NCBI GenBank assembly: GCA_037953625.1
Contig: CM075649.1
Span: 100,631,290 to 100,695,289, forward strand
DNA: 64,000 nt
From: Crotalaria pallida
Lineage: Eukaryota; Streptophyta; Magnoliopsida; Fabales; Fabaceae
Direction of reading: 5' to 3'
Below the pieces are notes generated by a model. That model was given only the letters and a program-made list of their open reading frames with translations. It made no database searches and had not been told where the DNA came from. The translations under genes and the position numbers were made by a program. Below are positions 23,637 through 34,307 of this stretch, piece after piece. Numbering within the stretch: position 1 is the first letter of the stretch; each line of letters starts with the position of its first letter.

Positions 23637-24595
23637 CCTATTCCTAACCTTTGTGATCATATTCCGTCATTTTTGATAATCAATTTTACAAAGAATCAAA
23701 GCCACTCTATTCTCTCTCACTTTCTCAAGATCAAAGCTTTCACTTTTACATTCTTTGATCAAGAACCTTGAATCTCTCATGTTGATATTTCATAGCTTTT
23801 GAAAGAGATTCATAGGATTGTTATTGTTTTTCATTTGAGTTGTAATCTTTGCAAAAGGCAAGCTATCTACAACATTGGAAGCCTTGATTTTGTGAATCAA
23901 GCAAGTTTCATTGGAAGCCTTGGTGAGGCATTTCATCAAGCACTTGGAAGCCTTGTTGAAGAACACACATTTGGAAGTCTTGTGAGTGAAGCAAGCAATT
24001 GGAAGTCTTGTTGTGAGGGTATCGGCAAGCAAGAGAAGAGGTTAGATTAGATATCAATAGGATTACAAGGCAAGGGTGTGGTATCTCTTGTAGGCTAGAA
24101 AGAAGGAAGTCTTGTGAGGCATTTACTTGTAATTTGAGAAACTCTAATTCCTCATAGTGAAGAATCTCTCTTGGTTGAAGAGGGGACTGGAGTAGCTTTC
24201 AAGTGGATGAAAGTGAACCAGGATAAATCACTGTGTCGTATCTCTAAACTCTTACTCTTTACAATTCAAGTCTTTAATTGTGTTCTTGATTGAAAACCTA
24301 GAAAAAGTGATTTTTCTATATTTGATTGAATTGAATCTTTATTGTGCAAAATTGATAAAGGGAAAATCATTTTCATAACCTAGGTGAATCAATAAGAATA
24401 TTGGTGTTGATTGTTTCCGCTTAATCTCTGATATAATATTTGTTAATTGATTGATTTTCATTGGTTTTAATCGTTTAGATTTGTTTCTTGCGAAAATCTT
24501 TCAAAGTTTCTATAACACCTATTCAACCCCCCCTTCTAGGTGTTTCTCCTAGTGTCTCCTAGTTGTTTCACCCACCGATTGTAGGTTCTCACAAT

Positions 24596-24608
24596 TGGTA
24601 TCAGAGCT
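24596..24608 (+). other. Primer binding site of the SIRE-like element (initiator tRNA-Met)
   Basis: TGGTATCAGAGCT two bases after the LTR end, the usual copia PBS. Confidence 0.92.
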
Positions 24609-24663
24609 CGGTCGAAAGACACGAGCATAGAGCTTTTTCGTTAAGATCCTTGAGGAAACTATA

Positions 24664-25680
24664 ATGGGTTCTACGAATCCTTTTGGTGGTGAAGGTGCTT
24701 CAATAAATCGCCCTCCTATGTTTGGTGGAGAGGGTTATGGTTATTGGAAAATTAGGATGAGAATCTTTATAGAAGCCATAGATGTGAACATTTGGGAAGC
24801 CATTGAAAATGGTCCTTATATTCCCTCAAAAGATGTAGAAGGTGTGCTTACACTTACTCCCAAAGATAAGTGGACCGATGATGATAAAAGAAAAATTCAA
24901 TATGATTTAAAAGCAAAAAATATCATCACCTCCGCTCTATCTTATGATGAGTTCTTTAGAGTCTCCCAATGTAAAGATGCCAAAGAAATGTGGGACACCT
25001 TGCAAGTCACACATGAAGGCACTAGTGAAGTTAGGCGTGCTAGATTAAATTCTTTGATGCATGAATATGAATTGTTTCATATGTTGCCTAATGAATCTAT
25101 ATGTTTTATGCAAAAACGTTTTACACATATTGTTAATCATCTCATTGCTCTTGGTAAAACTTTCTTGAATTGTGAACTTGTTAACAAAGTTTTAAGATGT
25201 CTAAGTAGGGAATGGCAACCTAAGGTTACCGCAATTGTTGAATCAAAGGACTTGGACACAATGGACTTAGAAACACTTTTCGGAAAGCTACAAGAACATG
25301 AAATGGAGCTTGGACATTTGCAAATGCATGAAGAGTCGGATAAGTACAAAGAGAGAAAAGGAATTGCTCTTAAAGCTCAAAGGTCATATAAAAAGGAAGA
25401 GAGTTCCGATGATGATAGTAATGATAATGAAGATTCCGATTCGGATATTGATGAAGAGGAGATGAAGCTTCTACTAAGAAAGTTCAATAAGATTCTAAGG
25501 AGAAAAGGAAGGTTGAACAAGGACAAAAGTAAAGAGAAGAATTCCCCACACTACAAGACCAAGACTTCAAAAGAAGGTGTAGTTTGCCATGAATGTGGAA
25601 AGCCCGGTCATCTCAAGTACTCATGCTCTAGGTATCTTAAGAAGAAGGAGAAAGAAAAGAAAACTAAAAGGCATACATAG
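24664..25680 (+). CDS. gag: SIRE-like Gag, N-terminal part and first zinc knuckle
   Basis: ATG at 24664 is 55 bases after the PBS. The 338 codons show the copia Gag layout: N-terminal FGGEGYGYWKIRMRIFIEA, the UBN2-type core with AKEMWDTLQVTHEGTSEV and ELFHMLPNESI, an acidic then basic linker, and a CCHC knuckle CHECGKPGHLKYSC. The frame ends at TAG 25678 right after an A-rich tract where the true frame should pass into KAYIVWNSDDE. A one-base indel in 25651-25670 is the likely cause. Gag packages the RNA; no enzyme follows. Confidence 0.88.
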   Translation: MGSTNPFGGEGASINRPPMFGGEGYGYWKIRMRIFIEAIDVNIWEAIENGPYIPSKDVEGVLTLTPKDKWTDDDKRKIQYDLKAKNIITSALSYDEFFRVSQCKDAKEMWDTLQVTHEGTSEVRRARLNSLMHEYELFHMLPNESICFMQKRFTHIVNHLIALGKTFLNCELVNKVLRCLSREWQPKVTAIVESKDLDTMDLETLFGKLQEHEMELGHLQMHEESDKYKERKGIALKAQRSYKKEESSDDDSNDNEDSDSDIDEEEMKLLLRKFNKILRRKGRLNKDKSKEKNSPHYKTKTSKEGVVCHECGKPGHLKYSCSRYLKKKEKEKKTKRHT

Positions 25681-26450
25681 TTTGGAATAGTGATGATGAA
25701 CAAGACAAGAAAAGCACAACTAGTAGCTCTTCGGATGATGAACATGTCGCTTGTCTCAACTTGATAGCTCTAGTAAATGAAGAGGAAAGTTCAAATGATG
25801 AATCAAGTGAGCAAAGTGATGAAAGCGATGTAAGTCTTACTAAATCCGAAATTTCTTTCAAATATGAAATGTTATATAATGCTTATGAAGAAATGCATGA
25901 ACAATTTAAGAAACTAGCTTTGAAAAACATTGAAAGGAAGAAGCTCATTTTGAAACATCAACAAGAGATTTTAGAACTTCAAAAACAAGTTGATGAGCTT
26001 AATCTTCAAAATGAAACTCTTGATCTTATCTATGCTAGTTCTTCTTGTGATTGTGCTAGTAGATTGAATAATGTGGTTGATTGTGAGAATTGCAAGTTGC
26101 TTAAGGATGAAAATGCTATTTTGAAAAATAAGCTTGCAAGTTTCTCAAATGGTGATATTAGATTGCGCACATTGTTAAATTTTCAAAGAGAAAATTCAAA
26201 CAAGTTTGGTTTGGGTTATACTAATGCTAAGAGTAAATCTCATAGAAATGTTGTTGATTTTTCTAAAGTTAATTTTTCAAATGCACCAACATGTTTCTAT
26301 TGTGGTACTCATGGACATACTTCAAATGTGTGTTATATTAAAGTGCATGGTATACCTAAAGGAGATTTTGTTTGGATGAAAAAGGGTGAGAGTCCCTACA
26401 CTAACAAAAATGGATCCAAAACCATTTGGATACCAAAAAGCAAAGCATGA
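25671..26450 (+). pseudogene. gag: SIRE-like Gag, C-terminal part, out of frame with the first part
   Basis: The frame starts AYIVWNSDDEQDKKS, a stretch typical of SIRE Gag after the first knuckle. It has an acidic Ser-rich region, a coiled coil (about 25900-26020), a Cys-rich CDCASRLNNVVDCENCK and a second CCHC knuckle CFYCGTHGHTSNVC, and ends GSKTIWIPKSKA. In complete SIRE elements protease would follow at this point; here the ORF ends at TGA 26448-26450 and pol is missing. Confidence 0.8.
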
Positions 26451-27106
26451 TTGTTTTGTAGGTATGATTGAAGAAGCAAATGAAGGTCTATACACATTTG
26501 ATACAATTGACATTATTGATCTTCTTCAATTGGTATTAAGGAGAAAATCCTACAAATTGGTAACATTTGATATTATACAATTGGTATATTCAATTTGATA
26601 TTGTTGGATATTGCTCATAGTTCTCTCAACTGGTATTATTTCTTATAATGTGATATTGTTTATACTATTGAGAAAATACTATTGGTATCAAATTCTTACA
26701 ATTGTTTTACAATTGGTATCATGCTTTGGTTGTTATATCTCATAAATCTCTCTATTTTGGCTTAGATCTTATATTTTAATTGGTATATATTTCTTTTTGA
26801 TAATGCCAAAGGGGGAGAAATATGATGTTTTGAAACAAAGGGAGAAATATTTTTTTTTAAAATAGTATGTTTGGAAATGGTATGTTTTGGAGAAAGGTTG
26901 TTTTTTGTTGTTTTTATGTAGGTTGAGCAAAGTTGTTGGAGATAGGGGGAGAATCAAGCTTTTATCTCAATTAGATTTCAAATGTCAAAAGCATTTATTA
27001 AGGGGGAGCAAGAGTCTCACCAAGTGATCAAATGGTTCAAGCATCAACAACTTCAATGAACTTCATAATTTCAAAACATGTTTGTCATTTTCAAAAAGGG
27101 GGAGAT
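26451..27106 (+). other. SIRE-like 3' non-coding region with polypurine tract
   Basis: This replaces the pol region. It carries many ATTGGTAT words and two purine runs: an internal AAAGGGGGAGAAAT near 26811, and the terminal AAAAAGGGGGAGAT at 27093-27106 next to the 3' LTR. The latter is the polypurine tract. No ORF or other feature was found. Confidence 0.8.
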
Positions 27107-28635
27107 TGTAAGATCCATGAAGAATGTTTTGATAAATGCCAAAAAGTTTTGAACAAACTACAAATGTGTTGATCAAGTTCAAGCTCAACAAGCAACAGCA
27201 AACATCAAGTTAAGAAGAGAGTCAACTCATGAAGACTTAGTTTGGTAGTTTGTGTTTTAATGTTTTATCTTTTGCCTCACAAGTCTTTTAGTTTATGAGG
27301 TTGGGTAGAGTTATTAGAGGGTAGTGAATCTCTTTTGAATGCATGATTATATCATATTTTGAGTATTCACTTTGCCTAAAATAATAGGTGGCTTAAAGGT
27401 TTTAAAGAAAAGGTTTAGTTTTTGAGAAAACAAGTTTTTTAGTGATTTTTATGCTGATTACTCGAGTAACACATATTTCACTCGAGTAAAATTTATCAAG
27501 CTTGCGGCTTACTCGATTAATCATTATTTCACTCGAGTAAAATGTTTTAAGCTTTCGGCTTACTCGAGTAACACTCATTTCACTCGAGTAACTCGATCAG
27601 ATATGGTTTTTTAAATACGTTTTTCATTTCTCAAAAGCCATTCTAAGTTGCTCCAACTTTTGGGTATTCTATATAAACCTATTCCTAACCTTTGTGATCA
27701 TATTCCATCATTTTTGATAATCAATTTTACAAAGAATCAAAGCCACTCTATTCTCTCTCACTTTCTCAAGATCAAAGCTTTCACTTTTACATTCTTTGAT
27801 CAAGAACCTTGAATCTCTCATGTTGATATTTCATAGCTTTTGAAAGAGATTCATAGGATTGTTATTGTTTTTCATTTGAGTTGTAATCTTTGCAAAAGGC
27901 AAGCTATCTACAACATTGGAAGCCTTGATTTTGTGAATCAAGCAAGTTTCATTGGAAGCCTTGGTGAGGCATTTCATCAAGCACTTGGAAGCCTTGTTGA
28001 AGAACAAGCATTTGGAAGTCTTGTGAGTGAAGCAAGCAATTGGAAGTCTTGTTGTGAGGGTATCGGCAAGCAAGAGAAGAGGTTAGATTAGATATCAATA
28101 GGATTACAAGGCAAGGGTGTGGTATCTCTTGTAGGCTAGCAAGAAGGAAGTCTTGTGAGGCATTTACTTGTAATTTGAGAAACTCTAATTCCTCATAGTG
28201 AAGAATCTCTCTTGGTTGAAGAGGGGACTGGAGTAGCTTTCAAGTGGATGAAAGTGAACCAGGATAAATCACTGTGTCATATCTCTAAACTCTTACTCTT
28301 TACAATTCAAGTCTTTAATTGTGTTCTTGATTGAAAACCTAGAAAAAAGTGATTTTTCTATATTTGATTGAATTGAATCTTTATTGTGCAAAATTGATAA
28401 AGGGAAAATCATTTTCATAACCTAGGTGAATCAATAAGAATATTGGTGTTGATTGTTTCCGCTTAATCTCTGATATAATATTTGTTAATTGATTGATTTT
28501 CATTGGTTTTAATCGTTTAGATTTGTTTCTTGCGAAAATCTTTCAAAGTTTCTATAACACCTATTCAACCCCCCCTTCTAGGTGTTTCTCCTAGTGTCTC
28601 CTAGTTGTTTCACCCACCGATTGTAGGTTCTCACA
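27107..28635 (+). repeat. SIRE-like 3' LTR (1529 bp)
   Basis: Near-identical to 23064-24593. The ACTCGAGT pairs begin at 27460 and the TATA box is at 27670-27677. It is followed by the TSD CCTTA at 28636-28640 and the rest of the Tat LTR. Confidence 0.94.
27460..27589. promoter_or_regulatory. Three pairs of ACTCGAGT palindromes (SIRE 3' LTR)
   Basis: Same positions and spacing as in the 5' LTR (offset 4041), with no change in any site between the two LTRs. Confidence 0.75.
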
Positions 28636-28640
28636 CCTTA
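28636..28640. repeat. Target site duplication of the SIRE-like element, right (CCTTA)
   Basis: Matches 23059-23063. The Tat LTR continues directly after it. Confidence 0.92.
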
Positions 28641-29039
28641 GCCCCTATAGCATGGTGGTTCTTATAGGGGATTACCTGTGTGTCATGGGCCGTTCTGATA
28701 AGGCTTCTGAAGAGGAAGATTTTGAGTAGGACTCATTGAGGCCATGATAAGATCATATCCATAAATCCCGTATGCGATAAGCCTTTATCCATTACCGTTA
28801 TATCTAACCAAGTATCGTGGGAATCTAGGAGAAGTGGTTAAGCTAGATGAGACTGTAAGTGATAGAGATAAGGATGAGAATCCTGTGTTCAGGGTTAATC
28901 TCATAAGCGTATTGCACCTCTGTAAAAACCCAGCTTGCTCGGTGTTTCATTCCGACCGTAGGCCTTGTCCCAGTGTCTTGGCGGTCGGACTAAGGTAGAT
29001 TAAGTCGGGTTGCGCTTGGTTTACTATAGGTCCACTACA

Positions 29040-29044
29040 ATAAG
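29040..29044. repeat. Target site duplication of the Tat element, right (ATAAG)
   Basis: Matches 12465-12469. Confidence 0.9.
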
Positions 29045-30717
29045 GAATGTACCATTTGACCCTGGTAGGATTGAACTTATTTTTAAAACTTCCTAACTCC
29101 ACCATCATCCATGCGCTGTCCCATGGGATGTGGGAATCACTTGTTATTGCTGCATCACATGGGAATTATGTTATCAGATTCGGGATCCTGGTGGATTTCC
29201 TATAAGCATGTAGTGTAGGTTTATTTTTAATTGAATAAAGAGTAAGAGATTCTCATATTTGATTTTTGGATTTATGTTCTCATATTACTAATGAGGTGCG
29301 TGTAGCACTATTTCTAGTTTGTTCTTATGATTTACAAATTTGAACAAGTTTGGGGGGAGTATAACAAAAGCGGGATTACTGCACCATCATATCTAAGAAT
29401 CAGAAAAGGGAAGTTCTCTATACTTTGTTTTGTTTTCTTTAGTAGTTACTAATTGCTTGGGGACAAGCAAGTTCTAAGTTTGGGGGGAATGAATTGGTTG
29501 GAATTTTTGAAAAAAATAATTTTTTTTACTCTATCTATCCCCTTATTTATGTTGAGTTGTCTTGGCAAATAGTATGCATGTGAATTTAGGTTAGGGATTA
29601 CCTTTTTGTTGATAGTGTGGATATCTAGTTAGGAGAGTTGATTAATTCTTGTGTTTATGACTGAATCTGAATGAGTAGAATACTTTATAGAGGTTGGCCA
29701 GTTAAGCAAATTTTTGTTGGAATAATTGATCAGTGGATTGTCCTTAAAAAGAGGCTGGCTAGTGACATTTGAGCCTTAAAAAGAGGTTAAAACAATGAAT
29801 ATTTTGAAACCCCTATTTGTTTCATGAGAGTGTTCTCTTTGATTGTGTATTCTAGAACTTGACCTATGACCATTTTGAGATTGATAATTGTTTGCATGCA
29901 TGAATATGATAAAGGCACATAGGATTATTTTTTCTGGCCTTCAACAATTTTGATAAACATTTTTCCCTTATTTGCCCACTTTGAGCCTATTGACTTATGA
30001 TTTCTTTGGTACCCTTTCATTAATATGATATTTATTTTTGGTATCCTTTGAATTGTGAATGGTGCAATTGAGAATGTGTTGTTTCAAAAGAAAAAAAGAT
30101 GTAATAGTGATGAACTTAAAGTATCAAATGTGATCTTTATTTCTCTTTGAAAAAAAAGAAAAAAAAAGAAATAATGAATGAGGAGAGAATGAGAATGAAA
30201 AAGAATGAAGGATGATTGAATTGTGGAGTGTTATTTACAAAGACCCAATGCTCCATTCAATGTTAAAGGGATGATATTTTATTACATCAATAATTTAGCC
30301 CTTTGTTTATAATCTTTTGTTTCTTATATCCCACCTTACATCTTTAGCCATGACGACATTACAACACGATTAAGACCTTTTGATTCTTCCATGTATTCAA
30401 TAAATTCAGCGGAGATTTTGGTCTATGGTCAAGCTTATGGAAATGCATTTTCATTGATGAACTTGAGTGCAATGTTCTAACCCACTTGATATATGAGAGA
30501 ATGTGAGGCTTGTGTTACTACTGAGTTGCAATTCCTCATGAATTTGCTTGCCTAGCTAGTATTTGTAAAGTAATCTGCTTATGACTTGAAAGTTATTGCA
30601 TAGAGTTAGTTGATTTTTCTAGTTAGGTATTTGCATTTGAAAATTCTTAGGTGGTTTTGAACCTTGTTTATTTGTTTACTTTTTCCTGGGACATGCAAAC
30701 TATTAAGTTTGGGGGTG
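29045..30717 (+). other. D copy 1: end of the unknown ORF, 3' non-coding region and polypurine tract
   Basis: Starts with the C-terminal part of the unknown ORF (NVPFDPGRIELIF, 29045-29085, then damaged LHHHP-type codons) and continues as AT-rich non-coding sequence to the polypurine tract AAGTTTGGGGGTG at 30705-30717. A second TTTGGGGGGA run lies near 29480. About 1.5 kb here is shared with D copy 2 (44329-44937, 47927-48830) and, at lower similarity, with E (55657-57229) and F in reverse. It includes a short A-rich run near 30150. Confidence 0.7.
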
Positions 30718-32646
30718 TAATTGGGGTTTAATATATGATGTTTTCCAATAGATTTTAGACCCTTTTAACTTAGTTTTTGTTTGATTTCCCTAGCAAGTTA
30801 GTAGTTTTTAGGATATTTTTATGTTTAGTTTTAATTCCATTATTCATCATTAGTTTAGGTATTTTTGCACATGTTTTTAGGTGAATAAAGAGTTAACTTT
30901 AGTGATCAAGAGCAAAAGAAGTGAAGCAAATGAGTGAAGAATCATGAAGATGAAGAAAAAGGAATATTTCTGTCTCAGACACGCCTAAGCGTGAGGTGCA
31001 TCCGCCCAAGCATGCGTAATTCATGCAAAAATTAGAGGAAAAATAGAAAAAGTTCATCAGTATGCGTGCCCAAGCGCGTCTGAGATACACACCCAAGCGG
31101 AAGGCCATGTGCCAAAGCGCGTGGCGAGACCAGAAATTGATAGAAGATTTAATTTTAAAAATCCTTCATGAAGCAAAATTGATTTAGAGATAGAAGATAA
31201 AAGATAGAAGGTTATAGATATTAGATAAAAGATAGAAGATTAGAGATAGAACATTAAATCTGAAGACTCCTTCTTAGTTAGGATCTATGTTTATCTCAAT
31301 TTTAGATAAAAGATAAATCTGATAATTCCTGTTGGAAATAGAAGATTAAATCTTATAGATTTAGGATTTATCTTTTACTCAATTATTTATAGGATAGAAT
31401 CAGTCATGGAAAAATAACACAAACATAGGGGAGAAATCCTTAGATTAGAATAAGAAAAAGAGAAGGTTCAACATTTCCAAGGAGAAAGTGACAACTCTAG
31501 GAGGGATTGCTCTTGGGGTAACTTCTAATCCATGGCTATGAAGTTATTTTATTTATCTTCTTCTTCTTCTTCTTCTTTTGTAATGGATCACTTGTTTTCT
31601 TACAGGGAATAAGGTGGATTTGTATGGATCTTGAGTAGTTTTTCTATTTTTCAATTAATGTTTTTTTTTTAATTTAAATCAATTGTTTGATTATGGTTAA
31701 ATTGTTTTACATAAAAGGGCCCGTTTTATGATTGGTAGTCTAATCCTTCAATTGAAATATTAGGGATTAGATCTGACCTTGCAATCAAATAATATAATCC
31801 CCCAACTTGTAGGGATACCTTTGGGGATTATATAACAATTGTTTTATTCCCATGTTATTTATTAAATGTTGTTCAATTGTTTAGTGTAACGCCCTCAAAA
31901 TAACCCAAGTAATTAATACAAAATGAATACTATTACTTGAGAATATATGGACTTGTAAAATGTTAGAAAATATTGGATTCAAAATTTTCTTTTATATTTT
32001 CCAAATAGTCCGGTGCACAAACCCAAAACATAGGATGTTTGGAGAATAGTTTACGTATTACTTTTAAAATCGAATTCGGCATTTACTTTCCTCAAAAGGT
32101 AATTTCGCAAATCTTGGATAGCATTCTCTTTGAGGATAAATGTACTCTATTTCATATAAAGGAACTCAAGTATTGCCATCCAGTTTTCGTCTAGCCAAGC
32201 GATACCATTTCCAAAATGTCATAGCCGAATTCTTTCAAATCAATATCAGAGTAAGCGGAAATATCAGGACTATGTAATAGACTTTAGTATAAGCATGGAT
32301 TTTATTTATATCAAAAGGTACGTAATACATAGTCCGGCGGTAAGGATCTCCAAAATCCCAGAACAAGTCCATAAGGCTATGTATTTATATGTACATCAAA
32401 ATAGACCATGGCTCCAGAGTTTTCAAAAGAAATTCCCACAATATATAAAACTCCCAAAGCTGGTCTCATAGCACTGGTCGTGGCAGTAGTAGTAGAAGTC
32501 TCCAAGAAGTAGCGGCAGCCATCATCCAACATCAGCATCAGCAGCTAATCTTCTCCACAGCATCCATCACACCGGATCCTTGATCCTCATCATTTACCTT
32601 ATGCACATACCTAGGGATCATCGCCTCTCCATTGACTCCCGATAGA

Positions 32647-33081
32647 TTAAACGACAAGCTCGTTTCCGCTCTCGTATTCGTCAGGATCCTCCTTGATCTT
32701 ATTTAAAGGAGTAATTACCCTACCACTGGGTACAAGGTCTGATAAAAACGGGACCTTAATAGGACTCCTTGAAATAGACGGGGAAGTCTCCTCTCGAATG
32801 ACTCTAAGAGAAAAAGGGTATGAGCGGGTAGGTTCGAATTGAAAACTGTTAGACAAGCGAGCTGGTCGAGTGGGAGATGATCCATGGTAAGTATAAAAAG
32901 TAGATACATGCATAGCGTATATGATGGGAATCCTAGCCCTACGAGGATGTGACCGAACCAGTGGATTAGGATGATCGAAGGTAACCACTATCTCACCCTC
33001 ATACACTACTCGGCAATCCTCGCAGATCCATATGCCACTAAGAAGTGGGCGGACCTCGATGGAAGCGATGTAACGCGACAT
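32647..33081 (-). CDS. LTR-encoded conserved protein of unknown function (B 3' LTR)
   Basis: 144 codons from ATG 33081, starting MSRYIASIEVRPLLSGIW. Conserved blocks: HPNPLVRSHPRR, RIPIIYAMHV, FYTYHGSSPTRPAR, RVIREET and an acidic end EDPDEYESGNE. The solo LTR C has a homologue at 59812-60297; by eye about two thirds of the first 76 residues are identical, and roughly 20 of those identical codons differ at synonymous sites. That pattern points to selection on a protein. The sequence TGTAG/GTGATG just upstream looks like a 3' splice site and is shared with C. I recognise no family: no signal peptide, no transmembrane stretch and no retroviral motif. It lies in the transcribed part of the LTR, about 2.3 kb after the TATA box. 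Confidence 0.6.
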   Translation of the reverse strand: MSRYIASIEVRPLLSGIWICEDCRVVYEGEIVVTFDHPNPLVRSHPRRARIPIIYAMHVSTFYTYHGSSPTRPARLSNSFQFEPTRSYPFSLRVIREETSPSISRSPIKVPFLSDLVPSGRVITPLNKIKEDPDEYESGNELVV

Positions 33082-33390
33082 CACCTACAAGGGCATAGGG
33101 GTAAGCAAATCTGTACACATAATCAATAGAGCTTAAATGTAGAAGTGATCATGATTATGCACATATAACCCCAAATCAATTAACAGCCATGATTAACACT
33201 TAGTAGCACTTAATGCAGATACGACATTCATACTCACTCTTAATATCAAACCTTAGCTCAAATAAGGTTAAGTGGCATGATTCCTGACATTCTTCTCTTT
33301 CTAAGATTCTCCATCTAATGTCCACACGGACGCCAATCCAATACCACAATGCATTTCCAAATCACGAATACGTTACCAAAGCGTATGGCG

Positions 33391-33810
33391 TACTAGCTCG
33401 GAAGTGATAAAAACGTCACACTACCTGGTGAACGTCACGTCGCCCAAGGACGTAAACCTATCACTTCTCAACATACAATGAGTGTGATAAAAAACGTCAC
33501 CACATCTGATGAACGTCACGTCGCCTAAGGACGTAAACCTTATCACTTGTGATACACGACAGAGGTGATAAACAACGTCACCATGTCTGATGAACGTCAC
33601 GTCGCCTAAGGACGTAAACCTTATCACTTGTGTGCACCACACCCTTCTCAACAAACAACGGGTGTGATAAAAAACGTCACCACATCTGATGAACGTCACG
33701 TCGCCTAAGGACGTAAACCTTATCACTTGTGATACACGACAGAGGTGGTAAACAACGTCACCATGTCTGATGGACGTCACGTCGCCAAAACGTAAACCTT
33801 ACCACTTGTG
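33391..33810. repeat. Minisatellite of hairpin-forming 80-99 bp units (B 3' LTR)
   Basis: Five units, each opening GTGATAA (variants) plus ACGTCAC and closing ACGTAAACC-TTATCAC, so the ends of a unit are inverted repeats. Each centre carries GAACGTCACGTCGCC. The reading frame stays open across them on the minus strand (33421-33780). It lies just upstream of the LTR ORF in element sense, inside the proposed intron. Confidence 0.85.
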
Positions 33811-34307
33811 TGCAACACACCGTTGAACCATCAAATCAACAGTATACCACATACTGTCCACATTACCAAAATGTGTCATTGAGCTAGCCACACGACTATG
33901 CCTGGAACGTGGTCCATAATACCAACATCGATGTGCACATTTCGTCACCAAGACGAACATCCAATGTTCGCAGCAACCAATGCTGGTCACATTACCAAAA
34001 TGTGACTACAGGCAAGTCATAACCAAATTGGTATTCCCAAAGGTCCTTCACATGTTATCATAACATGGTAAACGATCTAGCATTCAAATTCTTCACTTAA
34101 AGAATTGATTGGGATATCTCAATTGTATAACGTGCCACCCGAGCAACGTTATGACGTGCCACCCGAGCAACGTCCCGTCATCCAAACGAAATAGTCACAT
34201 CATCAATCAATTTCTTTCAAGTTTTAGATCGCTTGGATTATTGTCATTTAAGTATTGATCAATGGTTCAGAATTGAAAATGGTATTTCTAATAGTTTGAG
34301 TAAAACT

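Larger units (their letters stand above)
23064..24593 (+). repeat. SIRE-like 5' LTR (1530 bp)
   Basis: Starts TGTAAGATCC and ends GGTTCTCACA. It contains three 20-bp-spaced pairs of ACTCGAGT, a TATA box and a leader with repeated TTGGAAG(C/T)CTTG words. A short ORF at 23799-24050 is present in both LTRs, but I do not consider it a gene. Confidence 0.94.
23064..28635 (+). mobile_element. SIRE-like Ty1/copia element with gag only (non-autonomous), young
   Basis: LTRs of 1530 and 1529 bp, TSD CCTTA, initiator-Met PBS, internal region of 2.5 kb and a GGGGGAGAT polypurine tract. The only coding sequence is gag of the UBN2/zinc-knuckle type, close to SIRE/Maximus elements, frameshifted once. Protease, integrase, RT and RNase H are absent. 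By eye the LTRs differ at about nine bases plus two small indels, so it moved recently, presumably with enzymes from a complete relative. Confidence 0.92.
12470..29039 (-). mobile_element. Tat-lineage Ty3/gypsy retrotransposon, full length but with broken coding
   Basis: LTRs of 578 and 579 bp (the second split by SIRE), TSD ATAAG, PBS of TGGCGCC type and a polypurine tract next to the left LTR. The minus strand encodes Gag-PR-RT-RNase H-second RNase H-integrase in a single frame. The second RNase H of the archaeal type is the mark of the Tat lineage. A spliced gene lies in the opposite direction between pol and the 3' LTR, as known for some Tat elements such as Grande. By eye the LTRs differ at about eleven positions. 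Confidence 0.93.
22884..29039 (-). repeat. Tat 5' LTR, split by the SIRE-like insertion
   Basis: The LTR sequence is 22884-23063 plus 28641-29039 (579 bp). The SIRE-like element occupies 23064-28635 with its target duplication CCTTA, so the Tat insertion is older than the SIRE one. Confidence 0.93.

Noticed and set aside
23799..24050. 83-codon ORF in both SIRE LTRs (also 27840-28091)
   Set aside because: Present in both LTRs only because they are copies; repetitive SLGEAFHQALGSL-type words follow the DNA repeat; no second family to compare.
33391..33810. Regularly spaced repeats that could suggest a CRISPR array
   Set aside because: Units are contiguous 80-99 bp minisatellite repeats in a plant LTR, with no unique spacers and no cas genes; the same holds for 45655-46000.
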